This document shows, one piece after another, positions 53,383-61,255 of a stretch of DNA of 64,000 nt (positions are counted from its first letter, which is position 1; each line of letters opens with the position of its first letter). The notes below the pieces were generated by a model that saw only the letters and a program-made list of their open reading frames with translations, did not search any database and was not told the DNA's origin. This DNA comes from JBAXXL01 sp037127915 (GTDB lineage: Bacteria > Bacteroidota > Ignavibacteria > Kapaibacteriales > UBA2268). The stretch covers positions 62,001 through 126,000 of the forward strand of contig JBAXXL010000004.1 in the NCBI GenBank assembly GCA_037127915.1, given 5' to 3'. Both the position numbers and the translations under genes were made by a program.

Positions 53383-53453
53383 AAATTAATACTATACCGT
53401 GAAATAAAAAAATGGATTCGGAGATTCGGGAAAATAAATAATTATTATTACAA

Positions 53454-53524
53454 TAATTTTGATTAGTTATCCGTTAATGATGCATAAAAAGGTATAATTA
53501 TTATTCATTTATTATACAATAATT
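53454..53524 (+). promoter_or_regulatory. brnTA promoter and possible operator
   Basis: TAATTTTG at 53454-53461 is a possible -7 element. Between it and the start there are two inverted repeats: GTATAA (53492-53497) / TTATAC (53512-53517), and TAATTATT (53495-53502) / AATAATTA (53518-53525). BrnA is known to autorepress its operon, so these are candidate operators, but AT-rich DNA makes chance likely. Confidence 0.35.
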
Positions 53525-53785
53525 ATGTTTGAATTCGATAACAACAAAAGCAAAACTAATTACGAAAAGCACAGTATTGATTTTTTGGATGCCCAACAAA
53601 TCTGGGAAGATCCATTTTTGATTGAAATACCCGCACGAACTGAAGATGAACCTCGTTACTTAGTAATCGGCAAGATTGGAAAAATATATTGGTCTGCAAT
53701 TATAACTTATCGAAATTCTAATATAAGGATAATTTCCGTAAGACGTTCAAGAATAGAGGAGATAAAAATATATGAAAGCAACTGA
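53525..53785 (+). CDS. brnT: BrnT-family ribonuclease toxin
   Basis: BrnT toxins are RelE-like ribonucleases that block translation. The 86-residue protein begins F-E-F-D-x-N-K-S-K-T-N-Y-E-K-H-x-I-D-F, the family signature, and has the terminal beta-strand pair I-R-I-I-S-V-R-R-S-R near residue 71 holding the basic residues implicated in RNA cleavage. It overlaps the antitoxin start by 14 bases, the usual toxin-first BrnTA order. The module stands between a lipoprotein gene and holA. Confidence 0.93.
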   Translation: MFEFDNNKSKTNYEKHSIDFLDAQQIWEDPFLIEIPARTEDEPRYLVIGKIGKIYWSAIITYRNSNIRIISVRRSRIEEIKIYESN

Positions 53786-53999
53786 ATTTGATGATAAATT
53801 TGATTCCGGTGAAGATATTAGCAATATGCTGGATTTAAGCAAATCAAAAAGAACTAAGCAAAACCCAAAAAGGATAAATCTTGATATGCCGCTATGGATG
53901 CTTGAGAAATTAGATAAAGAGGCTGAAAGATTGGGAGTGACACGTCAATCTGTAATCAAAATATGGTTGGCTGAAAGATTAGATGCTCATTTGGTTTAG
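53772..53999 (+). CDS. brnA: BrnA-like ribbon-helix-helix antitoxin
   Basis: This 75-residue protein starts within brnT. The C-terminal half is a ribbon-helix-helix/CopG-type DNA-binding domain (R-I-N-L-D-M-P-L-W-M-L-E-K-L-D-K-E-A then R-L-G-V-T-R-Q-S-V-I-K-I-W). The N-terminal half (D-x-K-F-D-S-G-E-D-I) is the typical toxin-binding segment. BrnA neutralises BrnT and represses the operon. A long hairpin (54039) follows. It belongs to the window's only toxin-antitoxin pair. Confidence 0.9.
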   Translation: MKATEFDDKFDSGEDISNMLDLSKSKRTKQNPKRINLDMPLWMLEKLDKEAERLGVTRQSVIKIWLAERLDAHLV

Positions 54000-54038
54000 A
54001 TTATTCAAAATTTAAAAATGGGATATCTTACATTCTTT

Positions 54039-54071
54039 ACTCATCCGATGACTGCCAGTCATCGGATGAGT
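54039..54071. repeat. 15-bp perfect inverted repeat
   Basis: Arms 54039-54053 and 54057-54071 with a GCC loop, between brnA and holA. No T run follows on +, so it is either a weak terminator or a dispersed palindrome. The partial motif TCATCGGATGACT recurs at 6092-6104. Confidence 0.7.
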
Positions 54072-54120
54072 TGATGAAAAAAAGTTTTGCACGAAATATG
54101 GCTTCTACGTAGATTTTTCA

Positions 54121-54128
54121 TAATTTTG
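54121..54128 (+). promoter_or_regulatory. Putative -7 element of holA
   Basis: TAATTTTG matches TAnnTTTG, 26 bases before the start. Confidence 0.5.
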
Positions 54129-54154
54129 TACCTTAAACAAAGTATGAAATCTTA

Positions 54155-55234
54155 ATGAACATTGATTTAAAGACATTATTAAAATCCGGCGAATTTCCTC
54201 CTATATTGTTGCTGTTTGGCGATGAGGAGTTCTTGGTCGAAGATGCATACAATAGCATTATATCGAAGTTAATTAAAAGCGAGAGCGATAAATTCAATTT
54301 CGATATATTCGACTGTGATGATAAAGCCGTTACACAACAGCAAGTTGTGGAATGTTGCTCCGCTTATCCGATGATGAGCGAACAGCGCGTAGTTGTATTG
54401 AAGCATTTCGATGACCTATTTTCATTGAAGGCAGGCAAGAAGAAGGATTTGGAAAACCAACCGTTTATAAAATATGTGGAAAATCCCGCAAAGACAACAA
54501 AAGTAATTATTCGTGCTGGATTGTCTTCTTTTGCCGGTTTGACAAAGGATTTATCAAGCAATCGCGAAAAAGCGAATAAGAAAATCAGCGGTGCAAAACT
54601 ACCGTATAATCTTATTTTTGCTAATCATAGCTGGATCGAATTTCCGAAAATTTATGAAAATCAACAAATGTCTTGGGCATCCGCAAGGTTCAAGCAATTG
54701 GGATACGATATTTCGCAAGAAGCACTTTATTTGCTTATTAATCAAACAAATCCAGATTTGCGCTCAATCGCCAATGCTATTGAACAAATAACTATATATG
54801 CAGATAAGAAAAATTCCATAGATATAGATGATGTTAACCAACTATCGGGACATTCGCGTTCTTATAATGTATTTGAATTACAAAAAGCGGTAGGGAACCG
54901 CGATTTGAGTTCAGCTTTAAATATTATGAACAACATTCTGAAAGTTTCGCGCGATGAAATAGCTATAGTTTCTATAATAACAAGGTTTTTCATACAGCTT
55001 TGGAAGCTTTATGAAGTTCAGAAACAAAATCCAAGCAATGCTCAGATAGCATCTGTATTAGGTGTAAATCCCTATTTTACAGCTGAATATGTAAAATCAA
55101 GCAGATTATATAGTGCAACGGATTTGAATTCCGCTTTATTAGCTTTAACAGCGGCGGATTTGGCTTTGAAAAGCACATCAATAGATAGATTTGTGATACT
55201 ACAAGAAATGTTAATTAAAATAATGTCGCGATAA
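54155..55234 (+). CDS. holA: DNA polymerase III delta subunit
   Basis: HolA is the clamp-loader wrench that opens the beta sliding clamp. The 359-residue protein shows the characteristic start of the family (F-L-V-E-D-A after G-D-E-E, near 23-31). It has a degenerate AAA+ fold without a working P-loop, the S-x-x-P-x-x-S-E-Q-R-V-V-V-L block near 68-82, and the long C-terminal helical collar. Length is right. The other holoenzyme genes are not nearby. Confidence 0.88.
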   Translation: MNIDLKTLLKSGEFPPILLLFGDEEFLVEDAYNSIISKLIKSESDKFNFDIFDCDDKAVTQQQVVECCSAYPMMSEQRVVVLKHFDDLFSLKAGKKKDLENQPFIKYVENPAKTTKVIIRAGLSSFAGLTKDLSSNREKANKKISGAKLPYNLIFANHSWIEFPKIYENQQMSWASARFKQLGYDISQEALYLLINQTNPDLRSIANAIEQITIYADKKNSIDIDDVNQLSGHSRSYNVFELQKAVGNRDLSSALNIMNNILKVSRDEIAIVSIITRFFIQLWKLYEVQKQNPSNAQIASVLGVNPYFTAEYVKSSRLYSATDLNSALLALTAADLALKSTSIDRFVILQEMLIKIMSR

Positions 55235-55270
55235 AATAAAAAACTCCTATGTTAGTTTATATTTTATTGA

Positions 55271-55278
55271 TAAATTTG
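55271..55278 (+). promoter_or_regulatory. Putative -7 element of the STAS gene
   Basis: TAAATTTG matches TAnnTTTG, 40 bases before the GTG start. Confidence 0.5.
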
Positions 55279-55318
55279 TATTTTATTATTCAACAAAATT
55301 AAAAAAATGAGGTAAAAA

Positions 55319-55660
55319 GTGGGTAAATTCGAAATTGAAGAGTTGGACAAAGGCTATATTGTTAAGCCTGTCGGAAATATTATGTCAAGTGAGGATGCCG
55401 AAAATTTTCAGGAAATAATAGATAAAATAGCCGATTCGGACAAAAACAATCTAATCATTGATTTTTCCGAAACTGCTTTGTTAGGCTCATTATTGTTAGG
55501 CCATTTAGTTAGAGTGCAAGCTCATTTTGACAGAAAAGACGGTAAGATTGCATTTTGCAGATTCCCTGAGTCAGTTGATAAAGTGTTGAAAATGACAAGA
55601 ATCAATACTATCATAAATACCTATGACTCTTTAGAAAGTGCACAAACAATTTTTAAATAG
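55319..55660 (+). CDS. STAS-domain protein without the usual phospho-serine
   Basis: GTG start with GAGG (55309-55312) six bases before it. The 113-residue STAS fold matches anti-sigma factor antagonists (L-I-I-D-F-S at 45-50, L-L-G-x-L near 59). The canonical phosphorylation motif I-D-S-S-G-L-G is L-G-S57-L58-L-L-G, so the serine phosphorylated in SpoIIAA-type proteins is leucine. Without that residue the kinase switch would not work as in Bacillus. It may be a constitutive antagonist or have a structural role. No anti-sigma kinase gene lies beside it. Confidence 0.85.
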   Translation: MGKFEIEELDKGYIVKPVGNIMSSEDAENFQEIIDKIADSDKNNLIIDFSETALLGSLLLGHLVRVQAHFDRKDGKIAFCRFPESVDKVLKMTRINTIINTYDSLESAQTIFK

Positions 55661-55733
55661 TTGTACCGGAATTACTTGCAAACAGGCCGCGCGATATACA
55701 GTTTGCGGCTTTTGTTATTAATTTAAACTTAAT

Positions 55734-57035
55734 ATGAAAAAAATATTAATTCTATCTTTCATTTTGTCTATACTATTGATATCCTGCGGAAAGCAAAGCT
55801 CTAAAGATTTAGAAGTTTTGAATAAAGCGGGGGAGAACTTTGTTGTCTTAGCGTTAAGCTTAGGCGATTATGATGAAAACTATGTTGATGCATACTTCGG
55901 ACCGGACAGTTTAGATGCGATAGCCGAGGCTTTAGGTTTGCGTTTGGACGAAATAAAATCGAGGGCTAACAAAAATCTTCAGCAAATTCAGGGCTTGAAT
56001 TTCAAATCTGATTCTTTAAATTACAGACGAGATTTTTTAATAAACTTCTATCAATCTTTATTGGCTCGATTAGAATATCTTAGTGGTAAAAAAATGACTT
56101 TTGACGAAGAATCCAAAGCCATTTACGGTGTTGTAGCACCTCGCTTCGATTCTAAATTTTATTCAGGAATACTATCCAGTTTAGACAGCGTATTGCCAAA
56201 GGGTAAAGGTTCAATCAAAGATAGATTGTCTGAATTTAAAAAACGATTTATAATCCCAGAAAATAAACTCGATACAGTTTTTAAAACTGCTATTGCAAAA
56301 GGTAGGTCGCAAACGGTTAAGTTTATTAAACTTCCTAAAGGTGAGAATTTCAAACTCGAGTTTGTGAAAGGTAAACCTTGGGGTGCATATAATTGGTTTC
56401 AAGGGAATTCCCAAAGTTTAATTCAGATAAATACTGACGTTCCTATTTATATTGATAGACCAATAGATTTAGCTTGCCACGAAGGCTACCCGGGGCACCA
56501 CGTATTTCATTCAACAATTGAAAGAGAATACGTTAAAAAACGCGGTTGGGCAGAGTTTTCGATATACCCCCTGTTTTCGCCTATGTCGCTAATTTCCGAA
56601 GGTGCGGCTAATGCGGGTATTGATATAGCATTCGAAAAAAAAGCACGCAGGAAATTCGAAAAGCAAGTTTTATTTCCATTAGCCGGAATTGATACTACTT
56701 ATGCCGATAAATATTATCGAGTAATAGAACTACTGGGTGAATTGGACAATGCCTCAACCGATATCGCTCGTGATTATTTGGACGGAAAAATCTCAAAAGC
56801 GAAAGCAAAAGATTTACTTATTAATTATAAATTGCAAACTCCGGAACGAGCCGATATGAACATTCAATTTTTTGAAATATATCGCTCATATTTAATAAAC
56901 TATACTCTGGGCCAAAAAATGATTGAGAATTATCTCGTTAAAAAGAATTCGAAAACAGAAAAAGAAAAATGGCAAGAGTTTTATAAATTACTTAAACGAC
57001 CACCAATACCTAAGGAACTATTAACAAATGAATAA
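55734..57035 (+). CDS. DUF885-type lipoprotein metallopeptidase
   Basis: Lipobox I-S-C18, then a 415-residue mature protein, mostly helical. The zinc motif H-E-G-Y-P-G-H-H (249-256) and the downstream ligand glutamate in L-I-S-E-G-A-A-N (about 287-294) place it in the DUF885 M32-like clan of peptidases. It is tethered on the periplasmic or outer-membrane side. The physiological substrate is unknown. The next gene overlaps its stop by eight bases, so the two are co-translated. Confidence 0.88.
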   Translation: MKKILILSFILSILLISCGKQSSKDLEVLNKAGENFVVLALSLGDYDENYVDAYFGPDSLDAIAEALGLRLDEIKSRANKNLQQIQGLNFKSDSLNYRRDFLINFYQSLLARLEYLSGKKMTFDEESKAIYGVVAPRFDSKFYSGILSSLDSVLPKGKGSIKDRLSEFKKRFIIPENKLDTVFKTAIAKGRSQTVKFIKLPKGENFKLEFVKGKPWGAYNWFQGNSQSLIQINTDVPIYIDRPIDLACHEGYPGHHVFHSTIEREYVKKRGWAEFSIYPLFSPMSLISEGAANAGIDIAFEKKARRKFEKQVLFPLAGIDTTYADKYYRVIELLGELDNASTDIARDYLDGKISKAKAKDLLINYKLQTPERADMNIQFFEIYRSYLINYTLGQKMIENYLVKKNSKTEKEKWQEFYKLLKRPPIPKELLTNE

Positions 57036-57606
57036 ATTATCTTTAGAAATAAAAACATTAAAACGCTTTTGGATAATACAGCAAATTGGAACAAGTCTCA
57101 TATTCCTAATGTTTTATTTATTCTTAAAAATCAATATTGGCAAGATTTTAATTCCAATTTTAACATATCAGGACTATCTTAACATTGGTTTAATACTTCC
57201 GGTATTAAATTCTACAAGAGGCTTATTGATATATGTAATAGCATTTTCATTTGTTACAATGGGTGTTGTGTTTTTATACGATTCGCTTGCAAAATGGTGT
57301 TTTAAATTAACAGAATATCTGGCTTATTTAAACATAATTTTCTTTTCCGCTTTCACGGTTTCGGGTATATTCTTCACTAGAGCGCTTTTTAACGAACGGG
57401 GCGGGGTGTTGGTTCATGATTTGAATGTCTATATAATTATTATTGATGTATTATTGCTTGCTTTCGGTTGCATAATGGTATATATAAATATTAGTTCTAT
57501 AAAATTGGTGTTGTCAATTACTACTAATAAGGTTGATAAAAGTGAACAAAACCTATCAGAAATAAAAAATTTAGAAACAAATAAAGATATTAATGAATTA
57601 TTATAG
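57028..57606 (+). CDS. Small multi-pass membrane protein of unknown function
   Basis: The 192-residue protein has four clear hydrophobic segments, about 13-32, 59-84, 93-118 and 125-155, with a short hydrophilic C-terminal tail. No family recognised. It overlaps the peptidase gene by eight bases (ATG inside its end), so production is linked and it may be a partner of that lipoprotein. purS follows after 64 bases with its own likely promoter. Confidence 0.75.
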   Translation: MNKLSLEIKTLKRFWIIQQIGTSLIFLMFYLFLKINIGKILIPILTYQDYLNIGLILPVLNSTRGLLIYVIAFSFVTMGVVFLYDSLAKWCFKLTEYLAYLNIIFFSAFTVSGIFFTRALFNERGGVLVHDLNVYIIIIDVLLLAFGCIMVYINISSIKLVLSITTNKVDKSEQNLSEIKNLETNKDINELL

Positions 57607-57640
57607 TTGGCGTAAAATTTTTAAATTACGTATAATTTGT

Positions 57641-57648
57641 TAATTTTG
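57641..57648 (+). promoter_or_regulatory. Putative -7 element of purSQ
   Basis: TAATTTTG, 22 bases before the purS ATG, with GAGG (57662-57665) between as ribosome site. Confidence 0.45.
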
Positions 57649-57670
57649 TAAATAAAAATTCGAGGATTAA

Positions 57671-57925
57671 ATGAAAAAATATTCGGCAAAAATCTACATA
57701 ACACTACGCGAAGGAATTTTAGATGTTCAAGGTAAAACAGTTGAACATGCATTACATTCAATATCATTTGACACATTAAGTGATTTAAAAATAGGCAAAT
57801 TCATTCGTTTAACAGCACAAGCTGAAAATATTAATGACGCTCGCAAATTGATTGACGATGCTTGTAAACAGCTAATTGCTAATCCGATAATTGAAGATTA
57901 TCAAATTGATTTAGAAGAAATTTAA
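57671..57925 (+). CDS. purS: Phosphoribosylformylglycinamidine synthase subunit PurS
   Basis: PurS is the small bridging subunit of the split FGAM synthase of purine biosynthesis. The 84-residue protein begins with the family's Y-x-A-K-I-Y-I-T-L-R-E-G-I-L-D-V-Q-G-K-T-V-region (the usual L-K-x-G-V-L-D-P-Q-G). It ends N-P-I-I-E-D-Y. Length is typical. purQ starts ten bases later; purL is elsewhere. Confidence 0.95.
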   Translation: MKKYSAKIYITLREGILDVQGKTVEHALHSISFDTLSDLKIGKFIRLTAQAENINDARKLIDDACKQLIANPIIEDYQIDLEEI

Positions 57926-57934
57926 GGCGAAAAT

Positions 57935-58630
57935 ATGAAATTTGGTATAATACAATTTCCCGGCTCTAATTGCGACCATGATGCGTTTTACGCAACTAAA
58001 TTTAATTTAGGAGCTGAATCGGAATATATTTGGCATAAAGAAACAGCTTTGCCGAATAATTTGGATTGCATTATCTTACCGGGCGGCTTTTCTTACGGTG
58101 ATTATCTTCGTACAGGTTCTATTGCGAGTATTTCACCGGTAATGAGGTCGGTAAAGGAATTTGCAGAAAAGGGCGGATATGTAATCGGTATATGCAATGG
58201 TTTTCAAATATTGACAGAAGCCGGTTTATTACCCGGAGTTCTTTTAAGAAATACATCTTTGAAATTCATTTGTAAAGATATATTTTTGAAAGTCGAAAAC
58301 AAATCAACAGCTTTTACTTCCAAAATAACAAAAGATGTTCTAAGAATCCCAATTGCTCACAACGAAGGAAATTACTTCGCTCAAAACGATACTATTAAAG
58401 AATTGGAAGATACCGGAAGAATAGTTTTCCGTTATTCATCTCCCGAGGGAGTTGTGAGTGCGGATTTCAATCCAAACGGCGCAATTAATAACATCGCCGG
58501 CATTGTAAATGAAAAAGGTAATGTATTGGGTATGATGCCTCATCCTGAGCGCTATAGCGACGAGATGTTGGGATGTAACGACGGGGTGATGGTTTTCGAA
58601 TCATTGCTCGCAACAATTAATAATAAATAA
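57935..58630 (+). CDS. purQ: Phosphoribosylformylglycinamidine synthase glutaminase PurQ
   Basis: PurQ releases ammonia from glutamine for FGAM synthesis. The 231-residue class I glutamine amidotransferase shows F-P-G-S-N-C-D at 8-14, L-P-G-G-F-S-Y-G-D at 48-56, the nucleophile G-I-C87-N-G-F-Q and the H203-P-E205 pair. Nearby purS supplies the bridging subunit. The next gene, tatA, starts 11 bases later; the two are not known to be functionally related. Confidence 0.97.
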   Translation: MKFGIIQFPGSNCDHDAFYATKFNLGAESEYIWHKETALPNNLDCIILPGGFSYGDYLRTGSIASISPVMRSVKEFAEKGGYVIGICNGFQILTEAGLLPGVLLRNTSLKFICKDIFLKVENKSTAFTSKITKDVLRIPIAHNEGNYFAQNDTIKELEDTGRIVFRYSSPEGVVSADFNPNGAINNIAGIVNEKGNVLGMMPHPERYSDEMLGCNDGVMVFESLLATINNK

Positions 58631-58641
58631 GGAATCTGTAC

Positions 58642-58848
58642 ATGGGTTTAATTGGTATAGGTGCTCCGGAAATCATTCTCATTATTATCGTTATTGTTTT
58701 GCTTTTTGGAGCGAAGAAAATTCCGGAATTGATGAGAGGATTAGGAAGCGGTATGAAAGAATTTAAAAAAGCCGCTAACGATTTAGATAAAAAGAATGAA
58801 AATAAATCAGATAATGTACCGCCAGCTGACGATTCAGATAAACTATAA
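58642..58848 (+). CDS. tatA: Twin-arginine translocase TatA
   Basis: The 68-residue protein has one N-terminal transmembrane helix (about 9-25), the F-G-A-K-K-I-P-E-L hinge and an amphipathic helix (about 30-50), then a charged tail. TatA forms the pore of the Tat system for folded, cofactor-bearing proteins. AAGGA lies upstream. A second small Tat-type gene follows after 18 bases. tatC is not in the window. Confidence 0.93.
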   Translation: MGLIGIGAPEIILIIIVIVLLFGAKKIPELMRGLGSGMKEFKKAANDLDKKNENKSDNVPPADDSDKL

Positions 58849-58866
58849 CCAAATTGAGGTATAGAA

Positions 58867-59037
58867 ATGTTTGACGTCGGTGGGGGGGAACTCGTATTAA
58901 TTTTATTGGTCGCGGCATTGCTGTTTGGACCAAAAGATATCCCAAAGATTGCAAAAAAAATGGGAAACTTTGTGAATTCGGTTCGCAAAACCCGAAATGA
59001 ATTCACAAAGCAACTCAAAGATTTAGACAAAGATTAG
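58867..59037 (+). CDS. Small TatB/TatA-like protein
   Basis: This 56-residue gene would be missed by a 60-residue cutoff. It reads M-F-D-V-G-G-G-E-L-V-L-I-L-L-V-A-A-L-L-F-G-P-K-D-I-P-K. M-F-D-x-G-x-x-E-L followed by F-G-P is characteristic of TatB, and the amphipathic helix follows, but the long TatB tail is missing, so it may be a bare TatB or second TatA. A run of seven G at 58879-58886 could slip. It is 18 bases downstream of tatA and its stop overlaps cdsA by four bases. Confidence 0.88.
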   Translation: MFDVGGGELVLILLVAALLFGPKDIPKIAKKMGNFVNSVRKTRNEFTKQLKDLDKD

Positions 59038-59912
59038 TATGTAAATACTAATAATATATAGAAAAGTACTATTGGCATTACAAATAGTGTACTATCCAAA
59101 CGATCTAATAATCCGCCATGACCCGGAAGAATAGCAGAGCTATCTTTTATCAGGGCGTGGCGTTTTAATTTTGATTCAAACAAATCGCCAATTTGACCTG
59201 TAACAGCAATTAACAAACCAATTACGATTATATGTACATTAGGAAATTCCGCGAAAAAGAATGCTTTAATAAGATATAATCCTAAAACGGTAAATATTAA
59301 ATTCGCTATAGCACCTTCCCACGATTTATTCGGGCTGACCGAACGATAGATTTTGTGTTTTCCAATTTGTTTACCGACAAAATAAGCCGCAGAATCTCCA
59401 ATCCATATTGCCGCAAATGTAGCAATTACAAATTTGGCGCAAAAGAAATCATTCAATAGTAAATCAAATTCAGTATAAAAACTCATTTTTGATACGTATA
59501 ACATTCGGAGAATGATTAGTGCCATAAAGGGTATTGTGATGTAAGGAATGTAACTCAAAGAGCCTGAAAATGAATTAAGAGGGTGTTTATCCTTATTGAA
59601 AAGCGACAATGAAGCGGTCAATATAAATATCGGGATTAATGCCAAAAAGAAAGTATATCCGGCTCTTTCCAATCCGTTTTGTGTTAAAATAACATAAAGT
59701 CCGGTTATCAAAGCGGCGTTTATTGTGTATGCCGAATATTTAAAAACCTTTTGGTTAATATGTTTGAAAAGATTGAAATATTCGTAAATACATATTGAAC
59801 TTAATATTATTGCGGTTACAGCCATGGCTATTCCTCCTAGATACAATACACCTACAGCAATCGGAATGCCGATTATAGCTGTTAATACTCGTTTTACTAG
59901 TTCTTTTTTCAT
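59034..59912 (-). CDS. cdsA: Phosphatidate cytidylyltransferase
   Basis: CdsA makes CDP-diacylglycerol from CTP and phosphatidate, the precursor of bacterial phospholipids. The 292-residue inner-membrane protein has about eight transmembrane segments and the family signature near residue 244-280 (G-D-L-F-E-S-K-L-K-R-H then G-H-G-G-L-L-D-R-L-D-S). Convergent with the small Tat-like gene, with which it overlaps by four bases. Its promoter element lies at 59967-59974. Confidence 0.95.
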   Translation of the reverse strand: MKKELVKRVLTAIIGIPIAVGVLYLGGIAMAVTAIILSSICIYEYFNLFKHINQKVFKYSAYTINAALITGLYVILTQNGLERAGYTFFLALIPIFILTASLSLFNKDKHPLNSFSGSLSYIPYITIPFMALIILRMLYVSKMSFYTEFDLLLNDFFCAKFVIATFAAIWIGDSAAYFVGKQIGKHKIYRSVSPNKSWEGAIANLIFTVLGLYLIKAFFFAEFPNVHIIVIGLLIAVTGQIGDLFESKLKRHALIKDSSAILPGHGGLLDRLDSTLFVMPIVLFYILLVFTY

Positions 59913-59966
59913 ATATTACCTTTATTGAAACTTTTACGATATTTAAAAAATGCAAAATTGCATAAT

Positions 59967-59974
59967 CAAAAATA
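59967..59974 (-). promoter_or_regulatory. Putative -7 element of cdsA
   Basis: TATTTTTG on the minus strand, 55 bases before the cdsA start. Confidence 0.45.
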
Positions 59975-60024
59975 ATAAAAAAATCCAATCGTTTATACAC
60001 CATTATTAAATTTATGGAACAAAA

Positions 60025-60741
60025 ATGCAAAACGAATATGTCAATAGCGTCCCGAATCAAAAATATGAGGCGATAGAAAAGGCGCAAACTAAGTTTATGT
60101 CCAAAGTTTACAGTTGGATGCTTGCGGGTCTTTTAGTTACTGCCGCCGCAACATATTTTACAACAACAAGCGGTTTATTAAGAATTGTTTATACAAATTC
60201 AATTTTATTAATATTATTGTTAATAAGCGAATTCGGCTTGGTAATTTATTTGTCAGCGCGCATTCAAACTATGAAGGTAGGAACAGCCATTGGTTCATTT
60301 TTGTTATATGCAGGATTAACAGGGGTTACTTTATCTTGTATTTTGGCAAGATATTCAACCGATGCATTAGTATCAGCATTCGGTATTTCCGCCGGTATGT
60401 TTGCATCGCTTAGTTTATATGGGTTTGTCACTAAGAAAAATCTTTCCGGATGGGGAAGTTTCCTTTTTATGGGTTTAGTTGGTATTTTATTGATTGGTGT
60501 TGTGAATTTCTTTGTTCAAAGCAACGCTATGTGGTTTGTATTCAATATAGCCGGTGTTATTATATTTGCCGGATTAACAGCTTACGACACACAGAAGATC
60601 AAAGAAATGTTCTATATGCAGGCGCAAGGTGCTGAAATTGCAACAAAAGGTGCTATTATGGGTGCTTTAAGACTTTACCTTGATTTCATTAATTTATTCT
60701 TAATGATTCTTCGATTAGTAGGTGGCGGAAGCAGAAACTAG
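60025..60741 (+). CDS. Bax inhibitor-1 family membrane protein
   Basis: The 238-residue protein has seven hydrophobic segments from about residue 28. It carries the family's final-helix block, near Y-L-D-F-I-N-L-F-L (residues about 218-226), and the A-Y-D-T-Q-K-I-K motif at 191-198. YbhL/YccA-type members are calcium-leak or protease-associated inner-membrane proteins; here the role is unassigned. Divergent from cdsA. There is no clear promoter element. Confidence 0.9.
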   Translation: MQNEYVNSVPNQKYEAIEKAQTKFMSKVYSWMLAGLLVTAAATYFTTTSGLLRIVYTNSILLILLLISEFGLVIYLSARIQTMKVGTAIGSFLLYAGLTGVTLSCILARYSTDALVSAFGISAGMFASLSLYGFVTKKNLSGWGSFLFMGLVGILLIGVVNFFVQSNAMWFVFNIAGVIIFAGLTAYDTQKIKEMFYMQAQGAEIATKGAIMGALRLYLDFINLFLMILRLVGGGSRN

Positions 60742-60799
60742 AACAATTATTAATGATAAATGATAAATTATAAATGAGAAGAGGGAAGATTTGCATGTT

Positions 60800-60819
60800 A
60801 TTCCTGCGAAAGCAGGAAT
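60800..60819. repeat. Short hairpin ATTCCTGC-GAAA-GCAGGAAT
   Basis: 8-bp perfect stem with GNRA-type GAAA loop. A dispersed intergenic palindrome rather than a terminator, as no T run follows. Confidence 0.6.
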
Positions 60820-60842
60820 CTCCCTGATCTAATAGAAGTTAT

Positions 60843-60900
60843 GTCATTCTGAACGAAGTGAAGAATCCATCTTCGCAAGTTATAAGTTATGAGTTATAAT
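60843..60900. repeat. Dispersed repeat, copy 2
   Basis: It matches 52287-52360 over most of its length, with GTCATTC...GAAGAATCCATCTTC...GTTATGAGTTATAAT. Roughly 80% identical by eye. Confidence 0.8.
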
Positions 60901-61010
60901 GATAGGGACAGGTCGCGGCCTCTACATCTTCTTAATTCGTAATTGCAAAATAATTGCACACATGACACACGGCTTTAGCTAAAATTTCCATTTAAACAAT
61001 TTTGAATCTA

Positions 61011-61037
61011 AGGGCAGAAAAATTTCTGCCCTTTTTT
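61011..61037 (+). terminator. Hairpin terminator upstream of marR
   Basis: 10-bp arms AGGGCAGAAA / TTTCTGCCCT (61011-61020, 61023-61032) followed by T6 (61032-61037). It is 270 bases after the Bax-inhibitor gene and isolates the marR locus from it. Confidence 0.8.
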
Positions 61038-61143
61038 AGTATGAGCCTATAAGATTTTTTGTGTGCATTTCCAAAAACAGAAATGTAACATTCATTCCAG
61101 CATATCCGTATTGCAATCATTCACTTTTTTTATAAAATATTAA

Positions 61144-61214
61144 CAATAATTAATAAATATTCGGATCATCCAAAAATATTTTTGCTACATATTCGTTGAT
61201 GTAATCAATTATTG
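61144..61214. promoter_or_regulatory. Candidate MarR operator upstream of marR
   Basis: CAATAATTA at 61144 and TCAATTATTG at 61205-61214 are inverse relatives; the second contains CAAT-T-ATTG. The same TCAATTATTG lies at 61726-61735 before tolC. AAATATT/AATATTT also occurs at 61155-61181. Weak, as the sequence is AT-rich. Confidence 0.28.
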
Positions 61215-61255
61215 TTAAAATAAACAGTTGATTAAAATAAATAGGATTTAGATAA

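Larger units (their letters stand above)
60742..61255. other. Repeat-bearing intergenic region before marR
   Basis: No gene. It contains a palindrome at 60800-60819, dispersed repeat copy 2 at 60843-60900, a hairpin terminator at 61011-61037 and candidate operators near 61144-61214. Confidence 0.6.
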
